The notes under the pieces are model-generated. The model was given only the letters and a program-made list of their open reading frames with translations. It had not been told where the DNA came from and made no database searches. Positions 16,450 through 24,524 of a stretch of 31,391 nt of DNA are shown here, piece by piece. The translations under genes and the position numbers were made by a program. Numbering within the stretch: position 1 is the first letter of the stretch; every line of letters starts with the position of its first letter. Origin of the DNA: Mucilaginibacter_A sp050954865 (lineage in GTDB: Bacteria > Bacteroidota > Bacteroidia > Sphingobacteriales > Sphingobacteriaceae); the NCBI GenBank assembly GCA_050954865.1, contig JBPBQN010000087.1, forward strand, positions 1-31,391, written 5' to 3'.

Positions 16450-17586
16450 CTATTCATTAACGGATTTTTTAAATACCTCTACAATCTCAGATGCTGTTTT
16501 TAACCAGGAAAAATCCGCTAAACGTTGTCGGCCTTTACTAATCATTTCTTTTCTCAGATCAGGATTATCTAATACTGTTTTTATAGCGGTAAAAACAGCA
16601 TCGGTATCAAACGGATCAAAAGTTAAAACCGCATCGCCGCCAACTTCAGGTAAGCATGTATTATCGGCAACAAGCACCGGTAAATCATTTGCAAAAGCTT
16701 CTAATATGGGCAAGCCAAAACCTTCATTTATGGAAGGGAAAACATACATTAAAGCATTTTGATAAAGCACATTTAATTCGTTATCAGTTAAATAACCTGT
16801 TAAAATTACTTCATTTTGAAGGTTAGTATTGCTAATTGTTTCAATGATTTTTTGATGATCATTTTCTGTTTTGCTGGAAGGAACTGATCCGGCCAAAACC
16901 AATTTTGAATTTGGATAACCCAGGCTTTTTATCCTGCTAAAAGCAGTAATCACTGTAGGCAGATTCTTTCTTTTAAACATCGAACCAACGTGTAAAATAT
17001 AGCTGGCTGGTGTTAATGAAAAACGTTCTAATGTTTTCTGCGGAGGGAGATTTGTGGTTGCTGACAAAGTTTTTATACCTTCATAAACTACAACCAATTG
17101 TTTTGCGGATATGGAAGTAAACTTTTGAATTTGCTGTTTGGCATAGAAAGTTGGCGTTATTACAAAAGGAGATTTCTTTGCCGCCGGAAGTGCAGTTTTT
17201 TTATAAAGCCAAAGCCACAGTTTTCCATAATTTTCTGGATTTTCAAAGAAGAAAGCATCATGAAAAACAGGAATAGTTTGATAACCCAAATGAATTAACG
17301 GGACGAAATTATCAGTACAAAAAACAACATCACAATTTTTAAACCAGGCTTTTAAAGGCAAAGTAAACTGTTTCCACAACTGATAGTTAACATGCTCAAA
17401 TAACTTAACTATTTTTTTACTGCCTTGATAAATGGGAAAATTGCTGTCTAAAAAATGGAAAACTACCTCTGTGTTATCAAGCTTTTTAAAAGCTTTACAC
17501 AGTTCTTCCAGGTAAGTTTTTGTACCGGTTTTTGCCACACGCAGGTCTCGCACATCAACTCCAACAATTAATGGTTTTGCTGGCAT
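16450..17586 (-). CDS. GT4-family glycosyltransferase
   Basis: The 378-residue GT-B protein resembles mannosyltransferase-type GT4 enzymes. It has an N-terminal GVDVRDLRVAKTGTKTYLEEL, then PVFHDAFFF in the acceptor domain. The donor domain carries YILHVGSMFKRKNLPTVI and the EX7E motif in NEGFGLPILEAFANDLPVLVADNTCLPEVGGDA. It is the last gene of the minus-strand operon flippase-GT2-polymerase-acyltransferase-GT4 and follows the acyltransferase by 2 nt. It should add one residue of the repeat unit on the cytoplasmic side. Its C-terminal half resembles those of the GT4 genes at 21925-22923 and 26578-27735. Confidence 0.88.
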   Translation of the reverse strand: MPAKPLIVGVDVRDLRVAKTGTKTYLEELCKAFKKLDNTEVVFHFLDSNFPIYQGSKKIVKLFEHVNYQLWKQFTLPLKAWFKNCDVVFCTDNFVPLIHLGYQTIPVFHDAFFFENPENYGKLWLWLYKKTALPAAKKSPFVITPTFYAKQQIQKFTSISAKQLVVVYEGIKTLSATTNLPPQKTLERFSLTPASYILHVGSMFKRKNLPTVITAFSRIKSLGYPNSKLVLAGSVPSSKTENDHQKIIETISNTNLQNEVILTGYLTDNELNVLYQNALMYVFPSINEGFGLPILEAFANDLPVLVADNTCLPEVGGDAVLTFDPFDTDAVFTAIKTVLDNPDLRKEMISKGRQRLADFSWLKTASEIVEVFKKSVNE

Positions 17587-17588
17587 AA

Positions 17589-18299
17589 TTAAACTTCTCC
17601 GCGGCTTTTGACTATTTTTGCCGGAATTCCTGCTACTATTGAGTTTGCCGGTACAGATTTGGTAACCACGCTTCCCGCGGCAATTACACAGCCATCACCA
17701 ATTGTTACACCTGCTAAAATGGTAGCATCGCCGCCAATCCAGCAATTATTACCGATAAAAACAGCATGCTTGGTAACGCCCTGTTCTTTAATTGTGATTG
17801 CCAAATCTGAAAAATTATGATTTTCGGAGAAAATTTGAACATTCGGACCAAAAATCACATCATCGCCAATCGTAATTCCGCCCTGACCTGCCAAATAAGC
17901 TCTGGCACTTATTCCAGTTCTGTTTCCGATCGTAATTCCGGTACCTTTCTGAGAGATGATTCCGGTGCAAAACAAAATCGAATCGCGGGCAATAGAAACA
18001 TCATCGCCCAAAATTATTCCGTTTTCTGATAACGCGTTAATGCTGACGTGATCCTCTAAAATCAGGTTTTTTCCTGCGGAAATTTGATAAGCATGTTTGA
18101 TCTTTACTTGGCTGCCAACAAAAACCAAACCTTGAGTTTTTTTAAAAAAAGGCTTCCACAATAAACCTCTTGTAATTTGCTCAGTACGCCCCAAAGTAAT
18201 CATCAGCAAATCTTTAAAAGAATAATTGCTTTCCCATTTGTAATCAGGATTATTTTTAAGCTTGCGGATCAGGTTCTCAATAAACATTTTCGATTGCAA
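17589..18299 (-). CDS. Left-handed beta-helix (hexapeptide) O-acyltransferase
   Basis: The protein has 236 residues, or 232 if translation starts at the second Met (18287). The middle and C-terminus are hexapeptide repeats of the I-x-I-G-x-x type (GIILGDDVSIA, GITIGNRTGIS, GGITIGDDVIFGPNV, CWIGGDATILAGVTIGDGCVIAAGSVV). The loop SENHNF holds the catalytic-type His of maltose/galactoside acetyltransferase-like enzymes, and the end is NSIVAGIPAKIVKSR. It probably O-acetylates a sugar of the polysaccharide or its precursor in the cytoplasm. Its start overlaps the upstream polymerase gene by 23 bp, pointing to translational coupling. Confidence 0.87.
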   Translation of the reverse strand: MQSKMFIENLIRKLKNNPDYKWESNYSFKDLLMITLGRTEQITRGLLWKPFFKKTQGLVFVGSQVKIKHAYQISAGKNLILEDHVSINALSENGIILGDDVSIARDSILFCTGIISQKGTGITIGNRTGISARAYLAGQGGITIGDDVIFGPNVQIFSENHNFSDLAITIKEQGVTKHAVFIGNNCWIGGDATILAGVTIGDGCVIAAGSVVTKSVPANSIVAGIPAKIVKSRGEV

Positions 18300-19668
18300 T
18301 TGGAACCGTTTTTGGCAACATGATGGTGCTGATAAATATGCCTGATAAAAGCCAGTTCATGTAAGAAATGTAGGAAGATGATTCTACTTCCGAAGTTAAC
18401 AGCGGAATAAAAAACCCGATTTTAAACAGCAAAACGGCCATACAAATTTTTCTTTCTTTTCCTTTAAGCTGATTGACCCACTTAAAACCTGTTTTGATAA
18501 ACAACACATAAACAGTCAGATACAAAAATAATGCAATAACGCCGGCCTGCACACCAATGATAATAAACTGGTTTTCGCCACCAATATTTTCGCCAAGCGT
18601 ACCGCCAACTCTGCCGGAAGATCCTAAACCAAGTCCTAACGGTTGTGCAACCATCGCCATAATTCCCTGCACCCATTCTACCAAATGGCCAACGCTGGAT
18701 GGATTGCTAAAATCAACAGTATTCATCAAAACTTCTACAATTCCGGTATTGTTATCTTCAAATTTTGAAAATAAATAAACAAGATAAACCGCAACCAAAC
18801 CCAGTACAACATGGAAAGTATTGGTGATGATTTTCTTTTTAGTGATATAACCGTAAGCATAAATGATCAGGAAATAACTGGCCAATGGCGCACGGGAAAT
18901 GGCAAAAATTATAGAGATAAAAGAAGCACCAAGTGCTAACAATCCCATACTGTTAATATTGATTTTGTTATCATCACGAGTATATAATGCTGCAATTATC
19001 GAAAGTGCAAGCAAGGTGCCGGCAGCATGTTCTAACGGATTTGCAAAAAAGCTGGCAAAACGTTTATAGCCGCCTTCAGATTCAAAAGTCCAACTTAATC
19101 CAAAATTTCCGCTTGGTTCAAAGTTGAAAAAGTAATAACTGTAATCCGCATAACCTGTTAAAGTTTGCAGCTGTTGGTTAAAGGTAACTTCAGCCAAAAC
19201 TACAACTCCGGCAGCAATCGTAAGTAAAACTAAATAGTTAAAATATTTACTGATGTAAATGCTTTTAACATCGAACAAGCGCCCCGTAAAATATACAACT
19301 ATATAAAAAGAAATACTTTTTAAAGCGATTAACCGCTGACCAAAGGTTTGTTCGCCTATAGGTAAAATGGCATACAAAATGGTATAAGCCAAAAAGGCAA
19401 ATATGGCGTAATCAATGAGGTGGAAACGTGGTTTTTGTTTTAAACTGATGATGTTTAAAATGAGTACACTGAGCACCAGAAACTCTTTGAAAAACTGGAA
19501 AAAAGGAATCAAACTTTTAAAGCCAATCATAAATGCAACAGACATTGCTGTGGTATAAATGGACAGGCCAAAAATTAAAAATATTAAAATGCCGGCACGA
19601 TTTCCGTTGATAACCTCTCTTAAAGCAACGATAAAAGAAGTAATAAATATCAGCGGAAAAATAAACAT
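18277..19668 (-). CDS. O-antigen polymerase/ligase-family membrane protein (Wzy-like)
   Basis: The 463-residue protein is strongly hydrophobic with about 10 to 12 predicted transmembrane helices. A long loop in the second half carries WTFESEGGYKRFASFFANPLEHAAGTLLAL and GLGLGSSGRVGG-LGE--GGENQFI, as in O-antigen ligase/polymerase (Wzy_C-type) proteins. The Arg residues and the E-N-F-like segment in periplasmic loops fit this class. Polymerase and ligase members cannot be separated by sequence alone. Position between a flippase, glycosyltransferases and an acyltransferase favours the polymerase, acting on flipped repeat units at the periplasmic face of the inner membrane. It is 18 nt after the GT2 gene and overlaps the acyltransferase. 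Confidence 0.8.
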   Translation of the reverse strand: MFIFPLIFITSFIVALREVINGNRAGILIFLIFGLSIYTTAMSVAFMIGFKSLIPFFQFFKEFLVLSVLILNIISLKQKPRFHLIDYAIFAFLAYTILYAILPIGEQTFGQRLIALKSISFYIVVYFTGRLFDVKSIYISKYFNYLVLLTIAAGVVVLAEVTFNQQLQTLTGYADYSYYFFNFEPSGNFGLSWTFESEGGYKRFASFFANPLEHAAGTLLALSIIAALYTRDDNKININSMGLLALGASFISIIFAISRAPLASYFLIIYAYGYITKKKIITNTFHVVLGLVAVYLVYLFSKFEDNNTGIVEVLMNTVDFSNPSSVGHLVEWVQGIMAMVAQPLGLGLGSSGRVGGTLGENIGGENQFIIIGVQAGVIALFLYLTVYVLFIKTGFKWVNQLKGKERKICMAVLLFKIGFFIPLLTSEVESSSYISYMNWLLSGIFISTIMLPKTVPIAIENVY

Positions 19669-19686
19669 GCTTGTAAAAAATAGGTA

Positions 19687-20616
19687 TTAATTATCAGGCC
19701 AAATTAGGATTTTTGGGGTGAAAAAACCTTCTTTTAAACCTTGAAGTAAAAATTTAGCTTTCTCATTTCTGCTGCGGATTTTAAAATATCCCCACAAAGC
19801 AGCATAATAAAAGCCGTTGTAAAGGATATTTAGCGGATATAAAAAAGGGTTGCCGTATTTTCTGAGAAACCAGAAATGGTTTCTGCTGATGTAATAATGA
19901 ATTATCGGACTTAAAAATCCTTCTTTTTTGGGCGCATCAACTTTTGCTGATACACCAGCTTCGTGGTACATTTTGCAGGATGGCAGATAATGCAACTGAT
20001 AACTAAAACTGCGTAGCCGGAATGATAGTTCTACATCTTCAAAATATAAAAAGAACTTTTTATTGAACAAACCGCTTTTAATTAAAGCCAAATTGCGGAT
20101 CATCATGCAACAGCCGGTCAGCCATTCAGCGTTTTTATAAGCAGTGATATTGTTTAAATCCATTGGTTTTGTATTGGAAGAAGTTGTGCCCAAAACCTTA
20201 TTAAAACTGCCTTCACCATTCCAGATCATGCTTCTTTTATGCATCCAAAATATGGCAGGTTGTACAGCTGCAACTTCCGTATGCTGATCCAAGTGTGAAC
20301 TTAACTTCGAAACAATATCTTCGTCAACTTCTGTATCAGTATTGATGATAAGTGAATAAGTGTAACCTTGATTTATTGAATAGATTAATCCGCGATTGTT
20401 ACCTTCTGTAAAGCCAAGATTCTCTTTATTATCAATGTAGATTAGATTTGGATACTTTGATTGGATCAGACTTAAAGATTTATCAGTCGAGCCGTTATCT
20501 GCAACAATGATATCAAATAAACTTTCATCACAAAATTTTTGTAAAGATGCAATACAATTGGTGGTGTGTACAGGCGTATTCCAATTTAATAAAATCAGTG
20601 CAACCGGCTTATGCAT
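19687..20616 (-). CDS. GT2-family glycosyltransferase (rhamnosyltransferase-like)
   Basis: The 309-residue GT-A enzyme has LLNWN near the start, VADNGSTD, ENLGFTEGNNRGL (65-77), the metal site NTDTEV (92-97), an EWLTGCCMMIR segment and YFEDVELSFRLR. This is the pattern of WbbL/rhamnosyltransferase-like GT2 proteins and differs from the three GT2 genes around the ABC exporter. The family resemblance does not prove rhamnose as the donor. Its start overlaps the end of the flippase gene by 8 bp, so it is translated from the same operon. Confidence 0.87.
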   Translation of the reverse strand: MHKPVALILLNWNTPVHTTNCIASLQKFCDESLFDIIVADNGSTDKSLSLIQSKYPNLIYIDNKENLGFTEGNNRGLIYSINQGYTYSLIINTDTEVDEDIVSKLSSHLDQHTEVAAVQPAIFWMHKRSMIWNGEGSFNKVLGTTSSNTKPMDLNNITAYKNAEWLTGCCMMIRNLALIKSGLFNKKFFLYFEDVELSFRLRSFSYQLHYLPSCKMYHEAGVSAKVDAPKKEGFLSPIIHYYISRNHFWFLRKYGNPFLYPLNILYNGFYYAALWGYFKIRSRNEKAKFLLQGLKEGFFTPKILIWPDN

Positions 20617-21862
20617 TTTTTAGGGAAGGTTTTTTTATCATGTATTCATACATCAGCAATGCACAGATTTCTATAATTAAAGTAAACAATCCGATCCATA
20701 AAAACAACTTCAATTTTAGCAAACTAAAAGCGATTACAATGGAAATAATTAGTAGAATGACAGCTATTCTGAAAATATAAACTGTGTTGTTTTTTAGTAA
20801 TAAATCAAGCACATTTAAAAAGTTTAAAGCAGAAATAGTTGGTACAAGTGCCATCGTTTTTAAATAGATAACAGCTATTGCATTGTGTTCTTTTGATAAA
20901 GTGAATATGATAAAATCAGCCAAAAAAAACAGTACGAGCGAACCGGCAAAAAATACACCAGCAACCAGATATTTGGTTTTTTTACGATACACATTCCATA
21001 AACTTGTACTCTGCTGATACAATTTTACGGTGTTTGGATACACTGCGTTAGATATCGTGATTAGTAAGTTTCTGCATTGTCCGATAATGCGGTCACACAA
21101 AGAATAAGCACCAAGTAAAAATGTATTTCCCCAGTTGGTTAAAGCAAAAATCATGATAGATTGCTGCAACTGTACAGAAATATTGTTTACAGTGAGATAA
21201 AAATTAGTTTTTGCAATCGCTAATATTTCTTCTTTTTTTAAAATTGAAAATTTAATTTTAAAAGTTGAATGTAGATAAATCAAAAGACCAGAATAAGTAA
21301 ACACATTAAATCCGCCTAAAATAAAATTAACCCAACCGGCATCTTGCGGTTTATTTATAAAAATAATGATGGTTGCAATTGTAAAAATATTACAAATTAA
21401 ATTGGCAATATTAAAAACTTTTAACTTTTCTGCACCAATAAAAAAGAACAACGGATTAACAACCTCCGCTAAAGCCAATGGTAGCGCAAGAAGAATGTAG
21501 TTGCTATATTGAAAGTGAAATATTGGTAATAGAAAAAGAAAAATTAAAAAGATAAATAAGCGTATAAAAAAAGTATTGTAAAATACCTTACTTAGCATTT
21601 TAACATTTTTAAGATTGGAAGCAACATCCCTGACTCCGGATTGATTTGTACCATAATTGATAACAGTACCCGCCAATTGCATAAATCTGCTGGCAAACAT
21701 CATGATGCCAAATTCTTCGATACCAATTTTGCGGGTAATAATCGGGATACTCAAAATCAGCAGCAAAGTGTTAGAAAGCTGAATACTGCTTAAATTGAAA
21801 AAATTAGAAATGATGTTTGTTGATCCTAACTTTTTGTAAGCATCAGCTATCTGTTGTTTCAA
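20609..21862 (-). CDS. Oligosaccharide flippase (Wzx-like, MOP superfamily)
   Basis: The 417-residue membrane protein has about 12 predicted helices. It starts with a cytoplasmic helix and SNFFNLSSIQLSNTLLLILSIPIITRKIGIEEFGIMMFASRF, the classical N-terminal signature of polysaccharide flippases. GTNQSGVRDVA and the central LTVNNISVQLQQSIMIFALTNWG also fit. It should move undecaprenyl-linked repeat units across the inner membrane for the Wzy-like enzyme encoded two genes on. It is the first gene of a five-gene minus-strand operon and is divergent from a GT4 gene with a 62-base gap. Confidence 0.9.
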   Translation of the reverse strand: MKQQIADAYKKLGSTNIISNFFNLSSIQLSNTLLLILSIPIITRKIGIEEFGIMMFASRFMQLAGTVINYGTNQSGVRDVASNLKNVKMLSKVFYNTFFIRLFIFLIFLFLLPIFHFQYSNYILLALPLALAEVVNPLFFFIGAEKLKVFNIANLICNIFTIATIIIFINKPQDAGWVNFILGGFNVFTYSGLLIYLHSTFKIKFSILKKEEILAIAKTNFYLTVNNISVQLQQSIMIFALTNWGNTFLLGAYSLCDRIIGQCRNLLITISNAVYPNTVKLYQQSTSLWNVYRKKTKYLVAGVFFAGSLVLFFLADFIIFTLSKEHNAIAVIYLKTMALVPTISALNFLNVLDLLLKNNTVYIFRIAVILLIISIVIAFSLLKLKLFLWIGLFTLIIEICALLMYEYMIKKPSLKNA

Positions 21863-21881
21863 ATTTTGCTTGATAAAAACT

Positions 21882-21889
21882 CAAATTTA
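21882..21889 (-). promoter_or_regulatory. Candidate -7 element for the flippase operon
   Basis: Read on minus, TAAATTTG matches the Bacteroidota -7 consensus TAnnTTTG and lies about 20 nt before the flippase start. No clear TTG element is present about 20 nt further upstream, so the call is tentative. Confidence 0.35.
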
Positions 21890-21924
21890 GATTAATTTAT
21901 ATAATTTACGAGTTAGTAACTATA

Positions 21925-22923
21925 ATGAAAAAAGAAGTTATCCTCGTTTATCGAAAGCAGTTCCCGCATACTTTTAGTATCGAATTTATTTTTGATAAAA
22001 TCAAAAATTCATTGCAATCTACTTTAATTATAAAAAAATATATTCTTCCCCGGTACAGCAATTCCTCTTTTAACCGATTAATAAATTTTATCGCTATACT
22101 GTTTTTACCAGGTAAAATTATACATGTAACCGGTGATGTGCATTATACAATTTTAGGTGCCTGGTTTAAGCTGCGGGTTTTAACCATTCATGATTTGGCT
22201 TTTATGCACCAAAATAAAGGTGCTAAAAGAAGCATTTTGAAATGGGTTTACATTATTCTGCCAGTTAAGTTTGCACATCGGGTTACAGTTGTTTCCGAAG
22301 CTACAAAAACTGATTTATTGAAATATGTTTCTGTTGATCCGCAGAAAATCCAAGTCATTCCTGATTTTATTTCTGAAATTTTTCAACCAATATCAGATAA
22401 AAAGTTTAATAAAATTCAACCCAAAATTTTACAAATCGGAACAGCTTTCAACAAAAATATAGAAAGATTGGCTGAAGCAATTGATAATATAAATTGTGAG
22501 TTGATTATTGTTGGAAACTTAGATCAATCACAAGTTACAATCCTGCAAAAATTTAAAATTAATTACACCAATAAAGTTAATTTATCAGAACAGGAACTTT
22601 TGTTAGAATATAAAAAAGCTGATTTGTTAGTATTTATTTCTACTATTGAAGGTTTCGGAATGCCAATATTAGAGGCACAAGCTTGTGGTTTGCCGGTTGT
22701 AACTTCCAATTGTTCATCTATGCCGGAAGTGGCCGGTGATGCTGCAATGGTGGTTGATCCTTTTGATATTCAAGATATTAAAGACGGAATATCAGCGTTG
22801 ATCAACAATGAAAAATTAAGAGAAGAAGTAGTTAAAAAAGGTTTTGAAAACGTTAAGCGTTTCTCTAAAGAGAAAGTAGTTGCACAATACAATTTACTTT
22901 ATCAGGAATTAGATAATTGGTAA
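21925..22923 (+). CDS. GT4-family glycosyltransferase
   Basis: The 332-residue protein has a short acceptor domain (IIHVTGDVHYTILGAW, VLTIHDLAFMH). Its donor domain has PKILQIGTAFNKNIERLAEAI and the EX7E motif in IEGFGMPILEAQACGLPVVTSNCSSMPEVAGDAAMVVDPFD. It resembles the GT4 at 16450-17586 in the donor half. It is transcribed divergently from the flippase operon and is the last plus-strand gene of the polysaccharide locus. Its 3' end overlaps the convergent miaA gene by 22 bp, so both stop codons lie inside the other gene. Sugar specificity is not evident. Confidence 0.87.
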   Translation: MKKEVILVYRKQFPHTFSIEFIFDKIKNSLQSTLIIKKYILPRYSNSSFNRLINFIAILFLPGKIIHVTGDVHYTILGAWFKLRVLTIHDLAFMHQNKGAKRSILKWVYIILPVKFAHRVTVVSEATKTDLLKYVSVDPQKIQVIPDFISEIFQPISDKKFNKIQPKILQIGTAFNKNIERLAEAIDNINCELIIVGNLDQSQVTILQKFKINYTNKVNLSEQELLLEYKKADLLVFISTIEGFGMPILEAQACGLPVVTSNCSSMPEVAGDAAMVVDPFDIQDIKDGISALINNEKLREEVVKKGFENVKRFSKEKVVAQYNLLYQELDNW

Positions 22924-23828
22924 TTATCCAAAAGATAAGTTAAAATTGGATCCAAGTTAGCCGCATCAAACCATACAATTTCCTGATCTTTTTTAAACCA
23001 GGTAATCTGGCGTTTGGCAAAGTTTCTGGTGTTTTGTTTGATTTTTTCTAATGCTTCTTTTACCGGTATTTTTTCATCGAAAGCGGTAAAGAGCTCTTTG
23101 TATCCAACGGTATTCAACGCGTTTAAATGTTTATAATTTTGTAATTGTAATACTTCTTCAACCAATCCGTTTTTAACCATTTCATCTACACGAAGATTAA
23201 TTTGATTGTATAAAACTGCTCGGTCAGGATTAATACCAATTTTAATAGTGTTGAAAAAACGCTGTTTTTTAGTTTGAGTTAGGAAAGAAGAAAAAGGTTT
23301 TCCGTTGGAAGAACAAACTTCCAAAGCGCGGATGATGCGTTGCGGATTTTGCAAATCCACCTGTTTATAATACTCAGGATCGAGGTTTTGCAGTTGTTCC
23401 TGTAAATAGTTTAACCCAAATTCCTGGTAAAGCTGATTCCATTTTTCTCTTTCCTGAACAGAAACTTCCGGCAAATTGTCCAAACCTTGATAAACAGCTT
23501 GTAAAAACAAACCAGAACCGCCAACGATGATGACAACATCATGTTTCTGAAATAAATATTCCAGTTTTTCTAAAGCTGCTTTTTCAAAATCAGCAACAGA
23601 AACTTTATCCTGAATAGAATGTGAATTGATGAAGTGGTGCGGAACCAGATTTAATTCTTCTGTAGAAGGTTTTGCTGTTCCAACTTCCATCTCTTTATAA
23701 AACTGTCTGGAATCGGCAGAAATAATTTCCGTTGTAAAATGTTGCGCTAATTTGATAGCGATTGCTGTTTTACCGGCGGCAGTTGGCCCGCAAACAGCAA
23801 TCAAGAATTTTTTAGAAAGGTTATTCAA
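22902..23828 (-). CDS. miaA: tRNA dimethylallyltransferase
   Basis: The 308-residue protein is of usual length for MiaA. It has the P-loop GPTAAGKT (14-21), then ISADSRQFYKEMEVGTAKP, VPHHFI, VADFEKAAL and VGGSGLFLQAVYQGL, which build the DMAPP and tRNA sites. NPQRIIRALEV and RNFAKRQITWFK complete the family pattern. It isopentenylates A37 of tRNAs that read UNN codons. The gene lies downstream of cca and the acidic pRiA4b ORF-3-like gene, 35 bases after the latter with a repeat arm in the gap. Its 3' end overlaps the convergent GT4 gene by 22 bp. Confidence 0.96.
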   Translation of the reverse strand: MNNLSKKFLIAVCGPTAAGKTAIAIKLAQHFTTEIISADSRQFYKEMEVGTAKPSTEELNLVPHHFINSHSIQDKVSVADFEKAALEKLEYLFQKHDVVIIVGGSGLFLQAVYQGLDNLPEVSVQEREKWNQLYQEFGLNYLQEQLQNLDPEYYKQVDLQNPQRIIRALEVCSSNGKPFSSFLTQTKKQRFFNTIKIGINPDRAVLYNQINLRVDEMVKNGLVEEVLQLQNYKHLNALNTVGYKELFTAFDEKIPVKEALEKIKQNTRNFAKRQITWFKKDQEIVWFDAANLDPILTYLLDNYQLSNS

Positions 23829-23833
23829 AAAAT

Positions 23834-23866
23834 TAGGCTAAAATTCAGGTGATAAAAACAGTATCA
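23834..23866 (-). repeat. Dispersed-repeat arm overlapping a stop codon
   Basis: Read on minus, the arm GATACTGTTTTTATCACC (23865-23848) is followed by TGAATTTTAG. The stop TGA of the upstream acidic-tailed gene (23866-23864) overlaps its first bases. It fills the 35-base gap before miaA. It matches the 18-nt core exactly. Confidence 0.65.
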
Positions 23867-24493
23867 GTACGCATCTTTTTCGTTATGCTCTTCATCTTCC
23901 TGATGCTCATTATCATCAAATTCTTCTGCAAATTCATCAGCGTCTTCATCGGATGCAGGCACACCATCTGTATCTTCTACTTCAGAAAAATCTTCCGCAT
24001 CTTCCGGATTTAAACCTTCTTCATGTAAAAAATCAAAATCTTCTCCGCTTTCATCAGCTACTGGCATCGCGGCAATTGCACCGAAAGGTTTAGGCGCATC
24101 ACCAACAGAACGGACAATGCGCGGATAAACAGTTGCGGTTACATCATCCAATAAAATTTTGGTTAGTTCGATGTGGAAATCGTAAGGACGATCAAAGTTG
24201 TAGGTGTAGTAAAATTTTTGATGCGGATCATCAATAAAATTGCTCAGTTTAGATTTCTCCATCAAAGCAACACCACGATCAATTTTTTTTGTGGAAGGCA
24301 TAAAAGCAATTTCATCTCCTTTGATCCAAAAATCATTGCTTACATAAAAAGAGGAAGAAACATCAACGCTGTAACCTGTTGATTGCTGGATGATACGATG
24401 AAAATCTTCAAATGTTTGTTTAGATTGAATTTCAATTTCTCTGACCACATCGTCATAGTCCTCAAAAACCACTTTAAACCTGTAAACTGCCAT
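23864..24493 (-). CDS. pRiA4b ORF-3-like ('IS1096 TnpR-like') protein with acidic tail
   Basis: The 209-residue protein starts MAVYRFKVVFEDYDDVVREIEI, followed by TFEDFHRIIQQSTGY, DFWIKGDEI and KFYYTYNFDRPYDFHIEL. This is the pattern of the plasmid pRiA4b ORF-3-like family, often labelled IS1096 passenger TnpR. Nothing here indicates a mobile element: there are no transposase or terminal repeats, and the neighbours are housekeeping genes. After about residue 148 the chain turns into a low-complexity tail dominated by Asp and Glu. The function is unknown. It lies between cca (31-base gap) and miaA (35-base gap) on the same strand, so a link with tRNA maturation is possible but only inferred. 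Confidence 0.8.
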   Translation of the reverse strand: MAVYRFKVVFEDYDDVVREIEIQSKQTFEDFHRIIQQSTGYSVDVSSSFYVSNDFWIKGDEIAFMPSTKKIDRGVALMEKSKLSNFIDDPHQKFYYTYNFDRPYDFHIELTKILLDDVTATVYPRIVRSVGDAPKPFGAIAAMPVADESGEDFDFLHEEGLNPEDAEDFSEVEDTDGVPASDEDADEFAEEFDDNEHQEDEEHNEKDAY

Positions 24494-24524
24494 CGGTATA
24501 AATTTTAAATTAGATAAATTAGTA

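Noticed and set aside
20228..20242. ATGCTTCTTTTATGC inside the GT2 gene at 19687-20616, an exact match to part of a repeat arm; similar matches near 22223 and 18917
   Set aside because: The reading frame continues normally through each (K-R-S codons), the tail is not clearly conserved, and no duplication is visible. Chance in AT-rich coding DNA is possible; not counted as copies.
23043..23057. GCTTCTTTTAC matches in miaA (about 23050) and the GT4 at 26956 and 27136
   Set aside because: These are the codons for V-K-E-A in ordinary helices of the proteins, so similarity to the repeat arm comes from codon use.
23864..24493. 'IS1096 TnpR' family label suggesting a mobile element
   Set aside because: No transposase, terminal inverted repeats or target duplication surround it; the label is a family-name artefact and the neighbours are housekeeping genes.
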